Positions 9,078 to 18,559 of a stretch of DNA of 64,000 bases are shown piece by piece; position 1 is the stretch's first letter, and each line of letters begins with the position of its first letter. The DNA is from Panaeolus papilionaceus (lineage: Eukaryota > Basidiomycota > Agaricomycetes > Agaricales): assembly GCA_015501605.1 (NCBI GenBank), contig JADNRZ010000021.1:620001-684000 (forward strand), written 5' to 3'. Under the pieces are notes generated by a model, which worked only from the letters and a program-made list of their open reading frames with translations, was not told the DNA's origin and searched no databases. A program made the translations under genes and the position numbers.

Positions 9078-12000
9078 TCAGCGCTGAAGGAAGCCCAAGG
9101 GGAACTGCAACGATGTACCCACGGGGGTGATGCGATTCGTAGCTACCGTCTCCTCGATGACTCTATTCACAAGTGATACAGACCACCTCTGGAAAGAGGG
9201 GTATGCGGGGTCTTCTTCCAGAGTGCCGCGCCAGTGTGGCTCGTAAGTCAGGTATTTGTTGGCAATTGGGTGGACTTCCCCGGGGAGGTAGATGATCTTA
9301 AAGCCCTCGAACCGATTCCAGTCGGCGTGTCGACCTTTGAACTCCCGACGTGCGCGATCCGTGAAGCTATAGTGGTCCCAGTTGGCGTCAGGGTGGCGTC
9401 CAACTTGTCGCTCTGGCTCCTCCCTCTCGAAGTGTTGGATATCGAAGTAGGCGCGGGCTGAATCCACTGACTTCAGGATCTGTTTCTCGCTGCGGAAGAA
9501 GAATAGTCGGAGCCGATGCTGTGTGACGTGTCCGCGAATAACCGTTCCGTCGAGTTCACAGAGCACGTAGGAGTCGTTGTCGCGTTTCTCGTGAATGATG
9601 TAGGGGCCTGCCCATCTCCAGCGATCCTGATTGCCGTGCTGATTTTGGAGCCATGTCTCGTGCCTGAGGACCCACATTCCAACCTCGAATCCATTGAAGG
9701 AGAACGACTTCCCGTATGTCTTGTGGAAGTTAGTGATGGCTTGCTCGCGAGAAAGCCGAGCCTTCTGATACGCCTGCTCTGCGATAGCGTCGCGACGAGC
9801 GATCTGCTTGGCTCGAATCGCAATGAGATCCTCCGTTGACCTGACCAGATTCCAGTCGAGCGTGTGCCATGTTCCATCCTCAATATCCAATCCCATGACT
9901 GGCATGACCCCGTAAACGAGCATGTAAGGGGAGTATCCTGTAACTCGGGATGTGGTAATGCGCATAGAGAAAAGAACTGCATCAACGTAGTAAGGCCAGT
10001 GCGACTGATTCGCGCCACACGTCTTCATTAGAGCGTTGTGCAAGGGTTGATGGGCGCGCTCAGAGATGCCATTACCCTCTGGGTGATAGGCGCTGGATAC
10101 AATGACAGTGATGTGGTACTGAGCATAGATTGCTTCAGCCCATCCCATGAACTCCGTCCCACCGTCCACAGTAAGAAAGGGAATGCAAGAAAAGCGCGCG
10201 ATAACCGAAGAATAAAGAAACTTTGCGACACTCATCAAGTCGGCTCTTCTCAACGCAACTGCCTCTGACCATCCTGAGAGCGAGTCCGTAGCCTGAACCA
10301 GATAATGACGCCCTCCAACTCCTGGAGTCATATGCATAACATCTACATGCCAATGCCGAAACATGGCTGTCATCCAAGCAGGGTTATAAGGGATGACAGG
10401 TCTGCGGTTTGACTGCAGCTGACAGTAGAGGCAGGAACGCATGTAGAAAGCCACGTCGTCATACATGTTGGGCCAGTAGATCCTGTCGGCCAGCAACGTA
10501 TAAGTTGCATTGGCTCCACGATGACCACAGCGGTCGTGAGCTTCTTCCAACAGCTCTCGCCTCCGGTCATGGTTTTCAATGACCCTCCTAGGCATCCGGC
10601 AAGGCTTGCTTGGATCTCCTTTCACCGTAGGTGGCAGCAACCACAGTGCCCCCTCCTTTTCCTCAAAACGTTTTGAACGCTGTAAGAACTTTTCAAGCTC
10701 CTTTTTGTCCTCAAGACAACGAGCAGGTAACTTCCGGGTGGCGTAGTACTTGCGAAGCTCGTCCCAGATGGTAGGGGAGTCCTCGTCTTTTGTACCATAC
10801 TTGTGCCCAATGCACGCAATCGCCTCGCGCGGAGGCACAGGGAGCACCTCGAAGTTCTGGCGAGTATCTGTTCTTGCGCCTGGATGGCCTCCCCGAATAG
10901 GGAATGAATCCAAGACAGCAGGATACGGCGCACCTTGTAAGAGTGTAGATCGATATGAATACCAATATCTGGTGATGGTGGTAGTGTGTTCTTCTTCGTA
11001 TAGCGATACGATCACCTCTTCTTCAATGGGAGTGCCTCTGTCGTAGAAGTCGTGACCAGTAAAGTCGAGTTCGTTGAGGTTGCGCAATAGGGAGCAGTTG
11101 AAACGATCGGTGTAGGGTTTTTCCAGGGGATCGTAGAATCGGGGCTCCAGGAAGAATAGGGATTCGTCGAGAGGATCTCCAACGTCTATGAGAGTTGGGA
11201 AAGAGTAAAAGGCTCGTGGGATGTGAGAGGGACGTCGATATGGGAGATTTCGAGGGATTACAGAGCCGTAGGGACTGGATTGTTGGACCCACAGGTCCTC
11301 TGGGGTGAGGAGTGGGGTAGCAGCGTAGACAGTAGGGACGTTCATGTGTAGAGAGCGGCGTACAAGAAGAAGAGAAGAGAAGAGGGAGCGTACCTGAGAC
11401 GGCTTGAACACAAATGGTTTTGTAAAGGAGAAACCCGACGGGAAGTCGGGTTCAGAAGCCATCAGCTGCCCGAGGAAGCGATCGAGAAATTCGTCTTCAT
11501 TTTCTTCATCCGTGCGTCGTCGTCTCGATAACCCGTCCGGGGCCTTGTGTTTTTCTCTGGGAACGTGGTGCATCTCGAAATCGAACAACTGAAGGTAGCC
11601 TATCCAGCGAGTCATAGGCGCATTGGGTAAGTCAGGAGTAACTATCATTTCTTTGAGGAACTTAGCGTCGTGTTCTAGTCTGAAGTGGATACCCCAAACC
11701 CGGTACCGTAAATGTTTCAGAGCACGAAACACTCCATAGAGTTCCGCTTTCGGCTGGGAGTAACGGCTCTCTCGATCACTGAACGTGCACGATCCAAAGA
11801 TCGCGGGCCTCCGATCCCCTTTCTGGATCTGGTATACAACCCATCCTGCGCTGTAGAGAGCCGCTGCGTCCACTGCCACGATGACCAGTCCCTCGTCGTT
11901 TTCTCGTTTAGGTAATAAGCATGCTTTTGCGAGCACATAGTCGATGCGTGTTAAGACCGGGGCAGAGGTCATAGCTTCCTTGAGGATATCCATAGCGCGC

Positions 12001-13484
12001 TGGGCTTCAGGAGTAAAATAAAAGTCAGCGTCCGTTTTCTTGGTAAGAGTGGTGAGAGGCTTAGCCTTGATCGCGAAATGCGCGATCCATTTTCTTCCAC
12101 ATCCGGCTGTGCCTAAGAATCCTCGAACTTCGCCGACTGACTCACAGGGAGCCCACTTGGTCACCTTCGAAACAAGCCCTTTGTCCAAGTGCCAACCGTC
12201 CAGAGAGACCACCGATCCGACAATTTTGAGTCGCGATACAGCAAGGTGTGCTTTGAGTCCGGAAGCGGTGATGCCAGCGGCAATCATTCGTGCCAAAATC
12301 TTATCGAGCGTGGTGGCGTAATGATAAACAAACTGTCGAATTTTCCGGTTACCGGGGATGGGTTGATCACTAAACCTTGAGGTGGGTCCCTTAATCCCGA
12401 CATCGTCGAAGAATGCTCTCGCTAATTGACCATTATCTTCTTGGAGTGCGTGGTCAACGTCTCGTTGAAATTCTACAGGGGCGTTAGTGTAGCCCATGGG
12501 GAGCATGCACTGCTGCAACGGTCCCACAGGGGAATGAAAGGCGGTCATGGGGCGTGAGGGCTTAGCTAGTATGCGCGCGTCAAATCCGGAGTATAGATCT
12601 AGTGATCCATAAATAGCGTGACCAATGAAGCTTTCTGCGAAATCCTCCACGGATGGGGGTAGGGCAGAGTCTCTGATGACGACGGAGTTCAGCATCTGGA
12701 GGTCGAGAACGATACGTACCGCCCCTGATTTCTTCTCAAAAGCCCAGCTTGATGAGCGGTAGCTTGATTTGGCTGGTTCGAAGCGTCCGGCTTGCAGCTG
12801 ATCCAGAAGTTCTGTCCGGACTTTGTCCTCAATCGCTTTGGGGGTCTTGATCGGGGGTACTTGCCAAGGGGTGTGCTCGATGGTTGCGATTTCGTAGTCG
12901 GGGTAGTACTCTTGCTTGAAAATGCCCTTCTCGCTGAAGGTGAACGCAAATGCTTGGGATCGGTGAACAATGACCCATGCTATTAAGTCGACTTCTTGTG
13001 GGTTAAGGAGACCCGGTTCGATAGTTTGAAGGAGGGTGGATAGTCGTTCCGAGGTGATACGCTCGTTTAGTGTGAGGGTTTGATATGGTGGCGGTTTGAT
13101 GGGTAGCGGATCGATGTGAGGCAAGGGAATGGGGAGAAACACCTGTGCTGAAGGGTTAGGGTGATACGTGGGGACAGGGCGTACCTTTCGATCCACAGGC
13201 TTGTAGTGACGTTTGGGTGGTTTGGGCGGCTTTGGTAAAGTTGAATTCTTCGCTTGTTGAGAAGCGAGTGTAAAGTTTAAATCTAAATTAGAGGGCTCTT
13301 GTTGAAAAGCGCGCATAGTCCAAGGGGACGCATAAGGATTGACAATTTCGGAAACGGAACTCACTTGGCGTAAAAGGTTATCATATTGTGACGGGGGGTT
13401 CCAAGTGATAAGGTTGAGCTCATTCTTGTAGTCAGGATGACCAACAAGCCCGAGCAGGGAGCGACCTATAGTAGCGCAGGACAC
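9078..13484 (-). CDS. pol: Pol of the outer element: RT, RNase H, integrase
   Basis: The ORF has 1468 codons. After a Pro-rich N-terminal region, the reverse transcriptase runs from about residue 200. Its catalytic motif is FFDDVGIKGP near 358-367, so the usual aromatic-x-D-D is present with Phe in place of Tyr. RNase H follows (AVDAAALYSAGW, then KAELYG). The integrase has an H-x-H-C-C zinc finger (HDRCGHRG...CLYC) and a DDE core (DVMHM, TVDGGTEF, GNGISERAH). A beta-rich C-terminal module follows, with no chromodomain visible. The protease is not in this ORF but in the preceding one (13523-14776), 38 bp upstream and in another frame. No stop interrupts the domains, so the protein could be functional. 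Confidence 0.92.
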   Translation of the reverse strand: MSCATIGRSLLGLVGHPDYKNELNLITWNPPSQYDNLLRQVSSVSEIVNPYASPWTMRAFQQEPSNLDLNFTLASQQAKNSTLPKPPKPPKRHYKPVDRKVRPVPTYHPNPSAQVFLPIPLPHIDPLPIKPPPYQTLTLNERITSERLSTLLQTIEPGLLNPQEVDLIAWVIVHRSQAFAFTFSEKGIFKQEYYPDYEIATIEHTPWQVPPIKTPKAIEDKVRTELLDQLQAGRFEPAKSSYRSSSWAFEKKSGAVRIVLDLQMLNSVVIRDSALPPSVEDFAESFIGHAIYGSLDLYSGFDARILAKPSRPMTAFHSPVGPLQQCMLPMGYTNAPVEFQRDVDHALQEDNGQLARAFFDDVGIKGPTSRFSDQPIPGNRKIRQFVYHYATTLDKILARMIAAGITASGLKAHLAVSRLKIVGSVVSLDGWHLDKGLVSKVTKWAPCESVGEVRGFLGTAGCGRKWIAHFAIKAKPLTTLTKKTDADFYFTPEAQRAMDILKEAMTSAPVLTRIDYVLAKACLLPKRENDEGLVIVAVDAAALYSAGWVVYQIQKGDRRPAIFGSCTFSDRESRYSQPKAELYGVFRALKHLRYRVWGIHFRLEHDAKFLKEMIVTPDLPNAPMTRWIGYLQLFDFEMHHVPREKHKAPDGLSRRRRTDEENEDEFLDRFLGQLMASEPDFPSGFSFTKPFVFKPSQVRSLFSSLLLVRRSLHMNVPTVYAATPLLTPEDLWVQQSSPYGSVIPRNLPYRRPSHIPRAFYSFPTLIDVGDPLDESLFFLEPRFYDPLEKPYTDRFNCSLLRNLNELDFTGHDFYDRGTPIEEEVIVSLYEEEHTTTITRYWYSYRSTLLQGAPYPAVLDSFPIRGGHPGARTDTRQNFEVLPVPPREAIACIGHKYGTKDEDSPTIWDELRKYYATRKLPARCLEDKKELEKFLQRSKRFEEKEGALWLLPPTVKGDPSKPCRMPRRVIENHDRRRELLEEAHDRCGHRGANATYTLLADRIYWPNMYDDVAFYMRSCLYCQLQSNRRPVIPYNPAWMTAMFRHWHVDVMHMTPGVGGRHYLVQATDSLSGWSEAVALRRADLMSVAKFLYSSVIARFSCIPFLTVDGGTEFMGWAEAIYAQYHITVIVSSAYHPEGNGISERAHQPLHNALMKTCGANQSHWPYYVDAVLFSMRITTSRVTGYSPYMLVYGVMPVMGLDIEDGTWHTLDWNLVRSTEDLIAIRAKQIARRDAIAEQAYQKARLSREQAITNFHKTYGKSFSFNGFEVGMWVLRHETWLQNQHGNQDRWRWAGPYIIHEKRDNDSYVLCELDGTVIRGHVTQHRLRLFFFRSEKQILKSVDSARAYFDIQHFEREEPERQVGRHPDANWDHYSFTDRARREFKGRHADWNRFEGFKIIYLPGEVHPIANKYLTYEPHWRGTLEEDPAYPSFQRWSVSLVNRVIEETVATNRITPVGTSLQFPLGFLQR

Positions 13485-13522
13485 ACTTCTTTCGGTAAGT
13501 GGTCGCTCGGATGTGCCCTGCT

Positions 13523-14776
13523 CTAAAAATGGGGTTGGTTAGGGTAGTAGTCGTCGTCCAGAATCTCCTCCACTTGGGCGTGATGGGCGTATGGGTTAGG
13601 GGAAGCGGAGTTGGAGGTGGATGGACGCTTGGGATTTACTGAGTCCACGTTGCGAGGGTCGTCAGGTCGTGTGAGCTGGATTGAGATGGTAGGTCGTTCC
13701 CTGCGATCTCCATTTTTCCAGAGCGCGATGCTCATGACGCCGTCTCGTTGATGGTCCACTCGAGCCGCGAACCATTGCAGCCAGGGTTGCCCCAAGATGC
13801 AGTCTTGATGCTCCATGTCCCCGCAGGTGACAAAGAAGTGATGGTCAAAACGGTGGCCCCCTACCTCAATAGGAACATCGCGGCACACGCCTCGGAGTCC
13901 CTCTGCTTCCCCGTTAACTCCTTTCAACGACCACTTCGCTCCATCGTAGTCCAGGGCAAGACCGGTGGCGTTCAAGAGACGTTCTGGGAAGATGTTCAGC
14001 TCGGACCCACAGTCAACAAGGAACTTAGCATTCTGTCCACCCAGCGATCCGACGAAGGATCCCGTGGTCATCGCGAATTTCCTGGTTGGCTTGAAGTGTA
14101 CTGCGTTGGAGTATCGGAGGAGGAACGAATCGAGCACCGAGGGATCGCCCACCATAAGCTGACTGGCTGGCTGGATCGGTACGGGTTCGGTTTCCCTAGA
14201 AAGAAAGTCTGCGGCTTCTGGGGAGTAAAGATCATACTCACCTGAATTTGTAACATATTCGCGTCGAGTTTTTGTGGTGTCTGCTATTTTCTTCTGGAGG
14301 GTTGGGGATAGCCCGATGAGATCCCGGAGCGATACTGAAAGCTGGGTTTTCAGAATATAGTCCAGGAGGGCGTCGGCTGACACTTGTTCCTGAACATCCG
14401 AGGTATACCTATATTGGGGCTTCTTGTTCCCCTCTGTTGGATCTCGCATTTCTACATCCTTGGCTTTGGGTCGCGCGAATGACTCTTTGTAGCCGTCTCG
14501 AGTGTTGATGGCTGGTGGTTGTGGATTGTCGGTGGCTTTCTTGGCTGGCGCGGGTGCAGAGGGAGGAGCGTGAGTGGCGTTAGGCTTTTGATTAGCGCTT
14601 GGCTGAGTTGCTGACGGAGGAAACGATGGTTGGCTGGTCTTCCTCGGTGGTGGACGCTTTGATGGATCGAAGCGCGCGCTTGAGTCTTTGCCGGAGCGGG
14701 TTACGGGGTGACTGGAGTAATGGGATAGCCCTCCCTCTTCTCGTTCGTAGTAGTGCTCGTCGTAGTTAGCTGCCAA
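13523..14776 (-). CDS. Aspartic protease ORF of the outer element
   Basis: The 417-codon ORF has a low-complexity Pro/Ser/Ala N-terminal half. A retropepsin-like fold then begins near residue 245, with the active-site stretch FLVDCGSELNIF; it is a D-C-G variant of the usual D-S/T-G. A second hydrophobic strand carries CILGQPWLQ. It would process Gag and Pol. It overlaps the previous ORF by 76 bp in a different frame and ends 38 bp before the pol ATG. In many Gypsy elements this domain is fused to Pol, so the separate ORF suggests either programmed frameshifting or several cistrons. Confidence 0.8.
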   Translation of the reverse strand: MAANYDEHYYEREEGGLSHYSSHPVTRSGKDSSARFDPSKRPPPRKTSQPSFPPSATQPSANQKPNATHAPPSAPAPAKKATDNPQPPAINTRDGYKESFARPKAKDVEMRDPTEGNKKPQYRYTSDVQEQVSADALLDYILKTQLSVSLRDLIGLSPTLQKKIADTTKTRREYVTNSGEYDLYSPEAADFLSRETEPVPIQPASQLMVGDPSVLDSFLLRYSNAVHFKPTRKFAMTTGSFVGSLGGQNAKFLVDCGSELNIFPERLLNATGLALDYDGAKWSLKGVNGEAEGLRGVCRDVPIEVGGHRFDHHFFVTCGDMEHQDCILGQPWLQWFAARVDHQRDGVMSIALWKNGDRRERPTISIQLTRPDDPRNVDSVNPKRPSTSNSASPNPYAHHAQVEEILDDDYYPNQPHF

Positions 14777-15504
14777 GGCATATACATCACCTTGTAAGAC
14801 TCAATTCTCTCCGAGCATGAGAGATACTGTAGACGTGGTTGCGATGTGTGGTGGAGGGTCTCAGCGTGTTTCGTTAGCGCATAAGCTTCTGAGGTGCTGA
14901 GCAACGCCGCCTGTAACTCCAAACGGTACCTGTGGTAAGTCTGAACCATCCATCTAACATACCTATCGCGCCGAGTGTCATAGCGGATGAGGGACTCGTT
15001 GATCAACTCAGCGGTCTCAGGGCAGTGCCTTGGATGCAAGCGATGGGTATCTGTTTGACCACAAATAAAACAAGTGCGGTTATTATTGGTACGAGCGGGG
15101 CGATTCTGTGAGGAAACAATGCTTAGCGCGCTCTGCATCATTTGCTGCATTTGGGCCTGGTTTAGCGAGAGTTGTTGAAGTTGTTGGGCCAACGCATCAA
15201 TGTCACTGCTGGGGGTGGAGCTCTTGGTTTGCTCGCGCTTTACGTGAGACTGGGAAGACGGGATGGTAGTGATGACAGGCTTGGCGGGGACTGGAGCGGC
15301 GGACATGAGCTCATCTTCCAATTCGTCGTTCTCAAACCCCACACTATAGGATTCAATATGAGACGGATCGAATCGTTGATTGATGATGGAGATAATGTCT
15401 TTGATATTGGGCGGGTTCGCGATCTGTTTGTTGGCAGAAGGGAGTTTGGATACTACGAAGTATCGCGTGCGCTTCGGAATTCCTAATAAAAACTTAAACT
15501 TCAT
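14701..15504 (-). CDS. Gag C-terminal part of the outer element with zinc knuckle
   Basis: The 267-codon ORF continues the Gag region in a frame shifted from 15501-16013. It starts with an ATG that overlaps the previous stop as ATGA. It contains a coiled, Gln-rich segment (AQQLQQLSLNQAQMQQMM) and a zinc-knuckle-like cluster (CFICGQ...HRLHPRHC) near residues 145-165, suited to binding RNA. The last 76 bp overlap the protease ORF. Whether it is made by reinitiation or by frameshifting cannot be told from sequence. Confidence 0.72.
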   Translation of the reverse strand: MKFKFLLGIPKRTRYFVVSKLPSANKQIANPPNIKDIISIINQRFDPSHIESYSVGFENDELEDELMSAAPVPAKPVITTIPSSQSHVKREQTKSSTPSSDIDALAQQLQQLSLNQAQMQQMMQSALSIVSSQNRPARTNNNRTCFICGQTDTHRLHPRHCPETAELINESLIRYDTRRDRYVRWMVQTYHRYRLELQAALLSTSEAYALTKHAETLHHTSQPRLQYLSCSERIESYKVMYMPWQLTTTSTTTNEKREGYPITPVTP

Positions 15505-16013
15505 TTCAGTATCATCGATGACGGATTCGTGTAGGAGCTGATGAGCGATGGTAACGTAGCCTCTGTGATAGCGATCCAGGTCAGCTCGCGTAGCGAAATC
15601 TCGACCCCAGCAGATTCCCTGATGAAGGAGCGAAGTTGCTCCAAATTTGCCTTAGGCAGGAGGTCCTCGGCGCCATAGAGTTCGATGAACAAGTCGCGTG
15701 TAGCGTTCCAGTCTGATCCTGAGAGAACAGGGTTGTATCGGATGACAGCTTTGACCTCGTCATTGCAGTACTTGGCAATGAGCTTGGGTAACTCGGATTC
15801 AGGGACTGCAGCGACCCTGGCGTGATGTTCCAAAGTGTCGAGGAAGTCATTGACATATTTTCCATCAAAGTGGGGAGCCGATGAGGATCGCGGGACGGGC
15901 ATGGCACGAATTTGGGTAAAAGCGGTGGGAGTTGGGGTTGTAGTAACGTTCGGCGCGGCGGGGGTGGTGCCCGCGGGCAAGGGTATGTTGGTGGCTGGCA
16001 GAGAATTGGCCAT
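15501..16013 (-). CDS. gag: Gag N-terminal (capsid) part of the outer element
   Basis: The 170-codon ORF has an Ala/Thr/Pro-rich start, then the capsid entry motif FDGKYVNDFLDTLEHHA near residue 50. That motif is typical of basidiomycete Gypsy Gag proteins. The ORF ends in the ATGA overlap with the next ORF. The ATG at 16013 is about 190 bp inside the 5' LTR. The short length indicates that Gag is divided over two frames here. Confidence 0.8.
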   Translation of the reverse strand: MANSLPATNIPLPAGTTPAAPNVTTTPTPTAFTQIRAMPVPRSSSAPHFDGKYVNDFLDTLEHHARVAAVPESELPKLIAKYCNDEVKAVIRYNPVLSGSDWNATRDLFIELYGAEDLLPKANLEQLRSFIRESAGVEISLRELTWIAITEATLPSLISSYTNPSSMILK

Positions 16014-16109
16014 CGTTGTGCTCGCCGTTGACTCAAGGGAGAGAAAGAAAGGAAGTTGAAGTAGAAGGGGGTCTATGGTGAAAGAGAAAAAGGGGTATTA
16101 TGAACACTC

Positions 16110-16129
16110 AGCAGAAGGTGTCTTCTGCT
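16110..16129. other. Hairpin in the outer element's leader
   Basis: AGCAGAAG and CTTCTGCT form an 8-bp stem with a 4-nt loop, in the untranslated leader between the 5' LTR and gag. Leader hairpins of this kind can serve RNA dimerisation or packaging. That role is inferred from position only. Confidence 0.45.
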
Positions 16130-16205
16130 ACCGGTCTCGATAGCTCCTGTGGAAGAGGAAATGGCCTCCTGGTGGGGATAGCGATAGACAGAAGATGATA
16201 GCGAG

Positions 16206-17164
16206 TGTGACGATGTGTGAACAATAAAATAAAGGTTCCCTAGCGAGGGAACAGTGAGAATGAATGTGTGATGTGTGAAGATGCGGGCTCAGCGGGCTCG
16301 GCTCAGGCTCAAAGTTGCTCAGATGGTCGCGCGACACGTAAGTGGGGCAAAAGAGATGATGATAATTGAGTGGAGGTTCGTACTATATGTGAGAAAACAC
16401 TAATGAGTGTGATACTGGACGCGCACGTACTCTCGCGCCGCCCAGACTTTGTAGAATGTACGTATTTGAATTGTGACTAGGCTATGTAAGTGTCCGTGAT
16501 TGAAAGAGAATAAACAAATATTTCTCCATTTATCCTTGCCTGACGTCGCGTCCTTTCCTCGTCGCGTGCTCGACACTTCCCTGAGTCGAGATGACCAGGC
16601 TCGAGGTGGTGCATCACTCCACCTGTTACTGCAGGAGCGGAGCGCGAGAGAGAGGGACGGAGGTGAGGTTTAGATGAGATAGGAGCTGTAGAACTTGAAA
16701 TAGAGAGGAATTGATGAGAGTTTAAACAAAAGCGGGTGTTGGGAAGAGAAAAGAGGCGTATGATCTATGAAATAGGAGTTGTTCCCTTATAAGGAACGGG
16801 GAGTCTCCAAGCGCGATAGTATGGGAAGAAGTAGGAAATGAGAAAATAAAAGAGAAAGTGTGTGCTAACCCTGAACCCTTATACCCGTCGCGATTCCGTT
16901 ATGACATTCTTATTTGTGGCCGTTGAGTTTACCATGGTGGCGCGCAGTGAGGGAGGTTGGGTGTAGGAGTACAAGTGCGAGTGCGAGACTGGATTAGGAA
17001 GGTGAAGTTTTGATGCGTTGATGCGTGGTTGAACGCGCGACGTGATTAGTTGGACGCGTGTTGTGTTCGCGCTTGCGTTGCTAGAAGAGGTGATAGAGAT
17101 AGATTAAAGTTTTAAGGGCATTTAATTGTATATTTACACGAGTGGCTCAACTATCTATTCCACA
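16206..17164 (-). repeat. 5' LTR of the outer element
   Basis: The 959-bp LTR has TGTGA...TCCACA ends. I found no base difference from 1-958. The adjacent unique DNA starts at 17165. No obvious tRNA-complementary primer site was recognised just inside it (16186-16205). Confidence 0.92.
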
Positions 17165-17404
17165 GCAGGCTTGATTGATGGCGACCGCTCGAACAGGAGT
17201 GGTTTCGAGGTGGCTAGGGTCAATGACGGACATCCTGGGAGGATCAGAATTGGGAGGTGAGCAGAATTGCGCCGAAACTATTCCGCGTGCGGTGATAGGC
17301 ACACCGAGATCAGGCCGATACTTGATTGAGAAAATGGAGATCAAAGCACCGTAGGTCCGATTGTGATACTCGGAGTGAATCAGAGTATACCAGAGCCATG
17401 TCGT
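17165..17404 (-). pseudogene. Gene fragment cut off by the outer retrotransposon
   Basis: On the minus strand, downstream of a plausible acceptor (CAG at 17405-17407), 80 codons stay open right up to the LTR. The translation is compositionally protein-like, with stretches such as TTWLWYTLIHSEYHNRTYG and SIFSIKYRPDLGVPITARG. The frame then runs into the LTR and stops within a few codons. I do not recognise the family. Related but broken sequence occurs at about 25440-25620. The LTR insertion appears to have removed the 3' part of this gene. Confidence 0.45.
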
Positions 17405-18480
17405 CTGGTGAAGAACTCACGGTTCATGGGACGTAGTGTAAGTTGAGCGTAACGCAATGAGAACGTAGCCGGTCAGAAAGAACGAAAAGGGGCAGGTTTC
17501 AAGGATGGGAGGGACAAACATCACCCAACGTCGATAGACGCGTCCCCCCATTTTGCTCCTTTTGTTATGAAGATGACATGAACAGTTCAGAAGAGCGTCG
17601 ATTGATGCTTAGATCTGCTGCCTTCATTCCAGTGGGACCTTGCCACCTTGAGACTCGAGTCGATAGTGAGGCAATGCAGTGACCACGCAGAGCTGGTAGA
17701 TAGAAATCATCAAGTTAGGAATGGAAAAAAGGGAGAAAAGCGAGAGGTGAAGCGCACGGTATGAGCTCGCTGCACCTGAAACCAGTGCCGGACATGAAAC
17801 ACTCAGAGACCACCCGTGTGGGTGTCGAAGATTATCAACATTGGCGCCGCGTAGAGTAATGGCGCATATGGGCCTGAAAAGGGAGGAATGAAGGCAGTAT
17901 TTGAAATAGATAGGAAGAACAAGAAAGCAAGAGGAGAGAGAGGGCGAAGGGCAGTCTAGATTATCTGGACCAACGACAATGTCGGGATCGGGAGGGTGAT
18001 CAAAATACCGTTAATACGACGTGAAGATGCTGTATAAGACCCACACCTGGCTTGTCAATCTTCAAAGTTAGACTTTACGGATAAGTAAGTATTAGAGGGA
18101 GTGATATCGGCGTTAAACAGTAGTCGAAAAAAGAGAAATGAGGTGCGATAGAAACGCTCCGCTGACTGGAATGCAAGCGACGACAAGGAGAGCACAATGG
18201 AGAAAGCAAGACGAATGTGATTTAAATTACTGGATAATGTCAGGTTATGTTGCACTTCTACATGTACCATATGTCGTTGTGATTTCAATCGGCGAAGAAT
18301 GTGTGAACATAGAGTTGATCGAAGGCGACAACAGGATTGAATGCAAGAATGGGGATATGTAACCCGATGGTCAGGATGAAAAAGACAGGGGAAAAGGAGG
18401 GGATGGGGTATCTTAGACTGCTTGAAAAATGGGATAATGAAAAGAAGGGAGCAACTTACCTATGTTTCAATGTGAGGAAC
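17405..18480. other. Spacer block of duplication unit 1
   Basis: No intact gene is seen. The block is recognisably homologous to about 25620-27430 and 35610-36720, for example around the shared AATGTCGGGATCGG and TCAATCTTCAAAGTT words. On the minus strand a short coherent stretch near 17880-17820 (PLLYAAPMLIIFDTHTGG, preceded by TTTTCAG) may be another exon of the truncated gene at 17165-17404. Confidence 0.5.
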
Positions 18481-18525
18481 TGAACGACGTTGTGGAAACG
18501 CTGTGGTGATGTGACGAGTTGCACA

Positions 18526-18537
18526 TGACGTGACGTG
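18526..18537 (+). promoter_or_regulatory. Tandem CRE-like motif upstream of BCAS3-type relic A
   Basis: TGACGTGACGTG holds two overlapping TGACGTG half-sites of the kind bound by bZIP factors. It is retained at the matching place in relic B (one change), relic C and the intact gene (50240-50251). Confidence 0.45.
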
Positions 18538-18559
18538 TGGTGGTGATCACGGTTCGTTG

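Larger units (their letters stand above)
1..17164 (-). mobile_element. Outer Ty3/Gypsy-type LTR retrotransposon, nearly complete, carrying a nested element
   Basis: Two direct copies of a roughly 959-bp LTR bracket gag-, protease- and pol-type ORFs that all read on the minus strand, so the 5' LTR is the right-hand copy (16206-17164) and the 3' LTR is the left-hand copy (1-958). By comparison with the right LTR, which starts TGTGA at 16206, the left LTR lacks only its first base because the window begins there. The internal order is leader, gag (16013-14701 in two frames), protease (14776-13523), pol (13484-9078) and polypurine tract (about 959-975). A second element sits at 1025-8942. The base run immediately right of the element is GCAGG (17165-17169); a target duplication would put the same five bases just left of the window. 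Confidence 0.93.

Noticed and set aside
16186..16205. tRNA primer-binding site of the outer element
   Set aside because: The bases next to the LTR match neither a familiar tRNA 3' end nor a self-primer in its own LTR, so no call was made.
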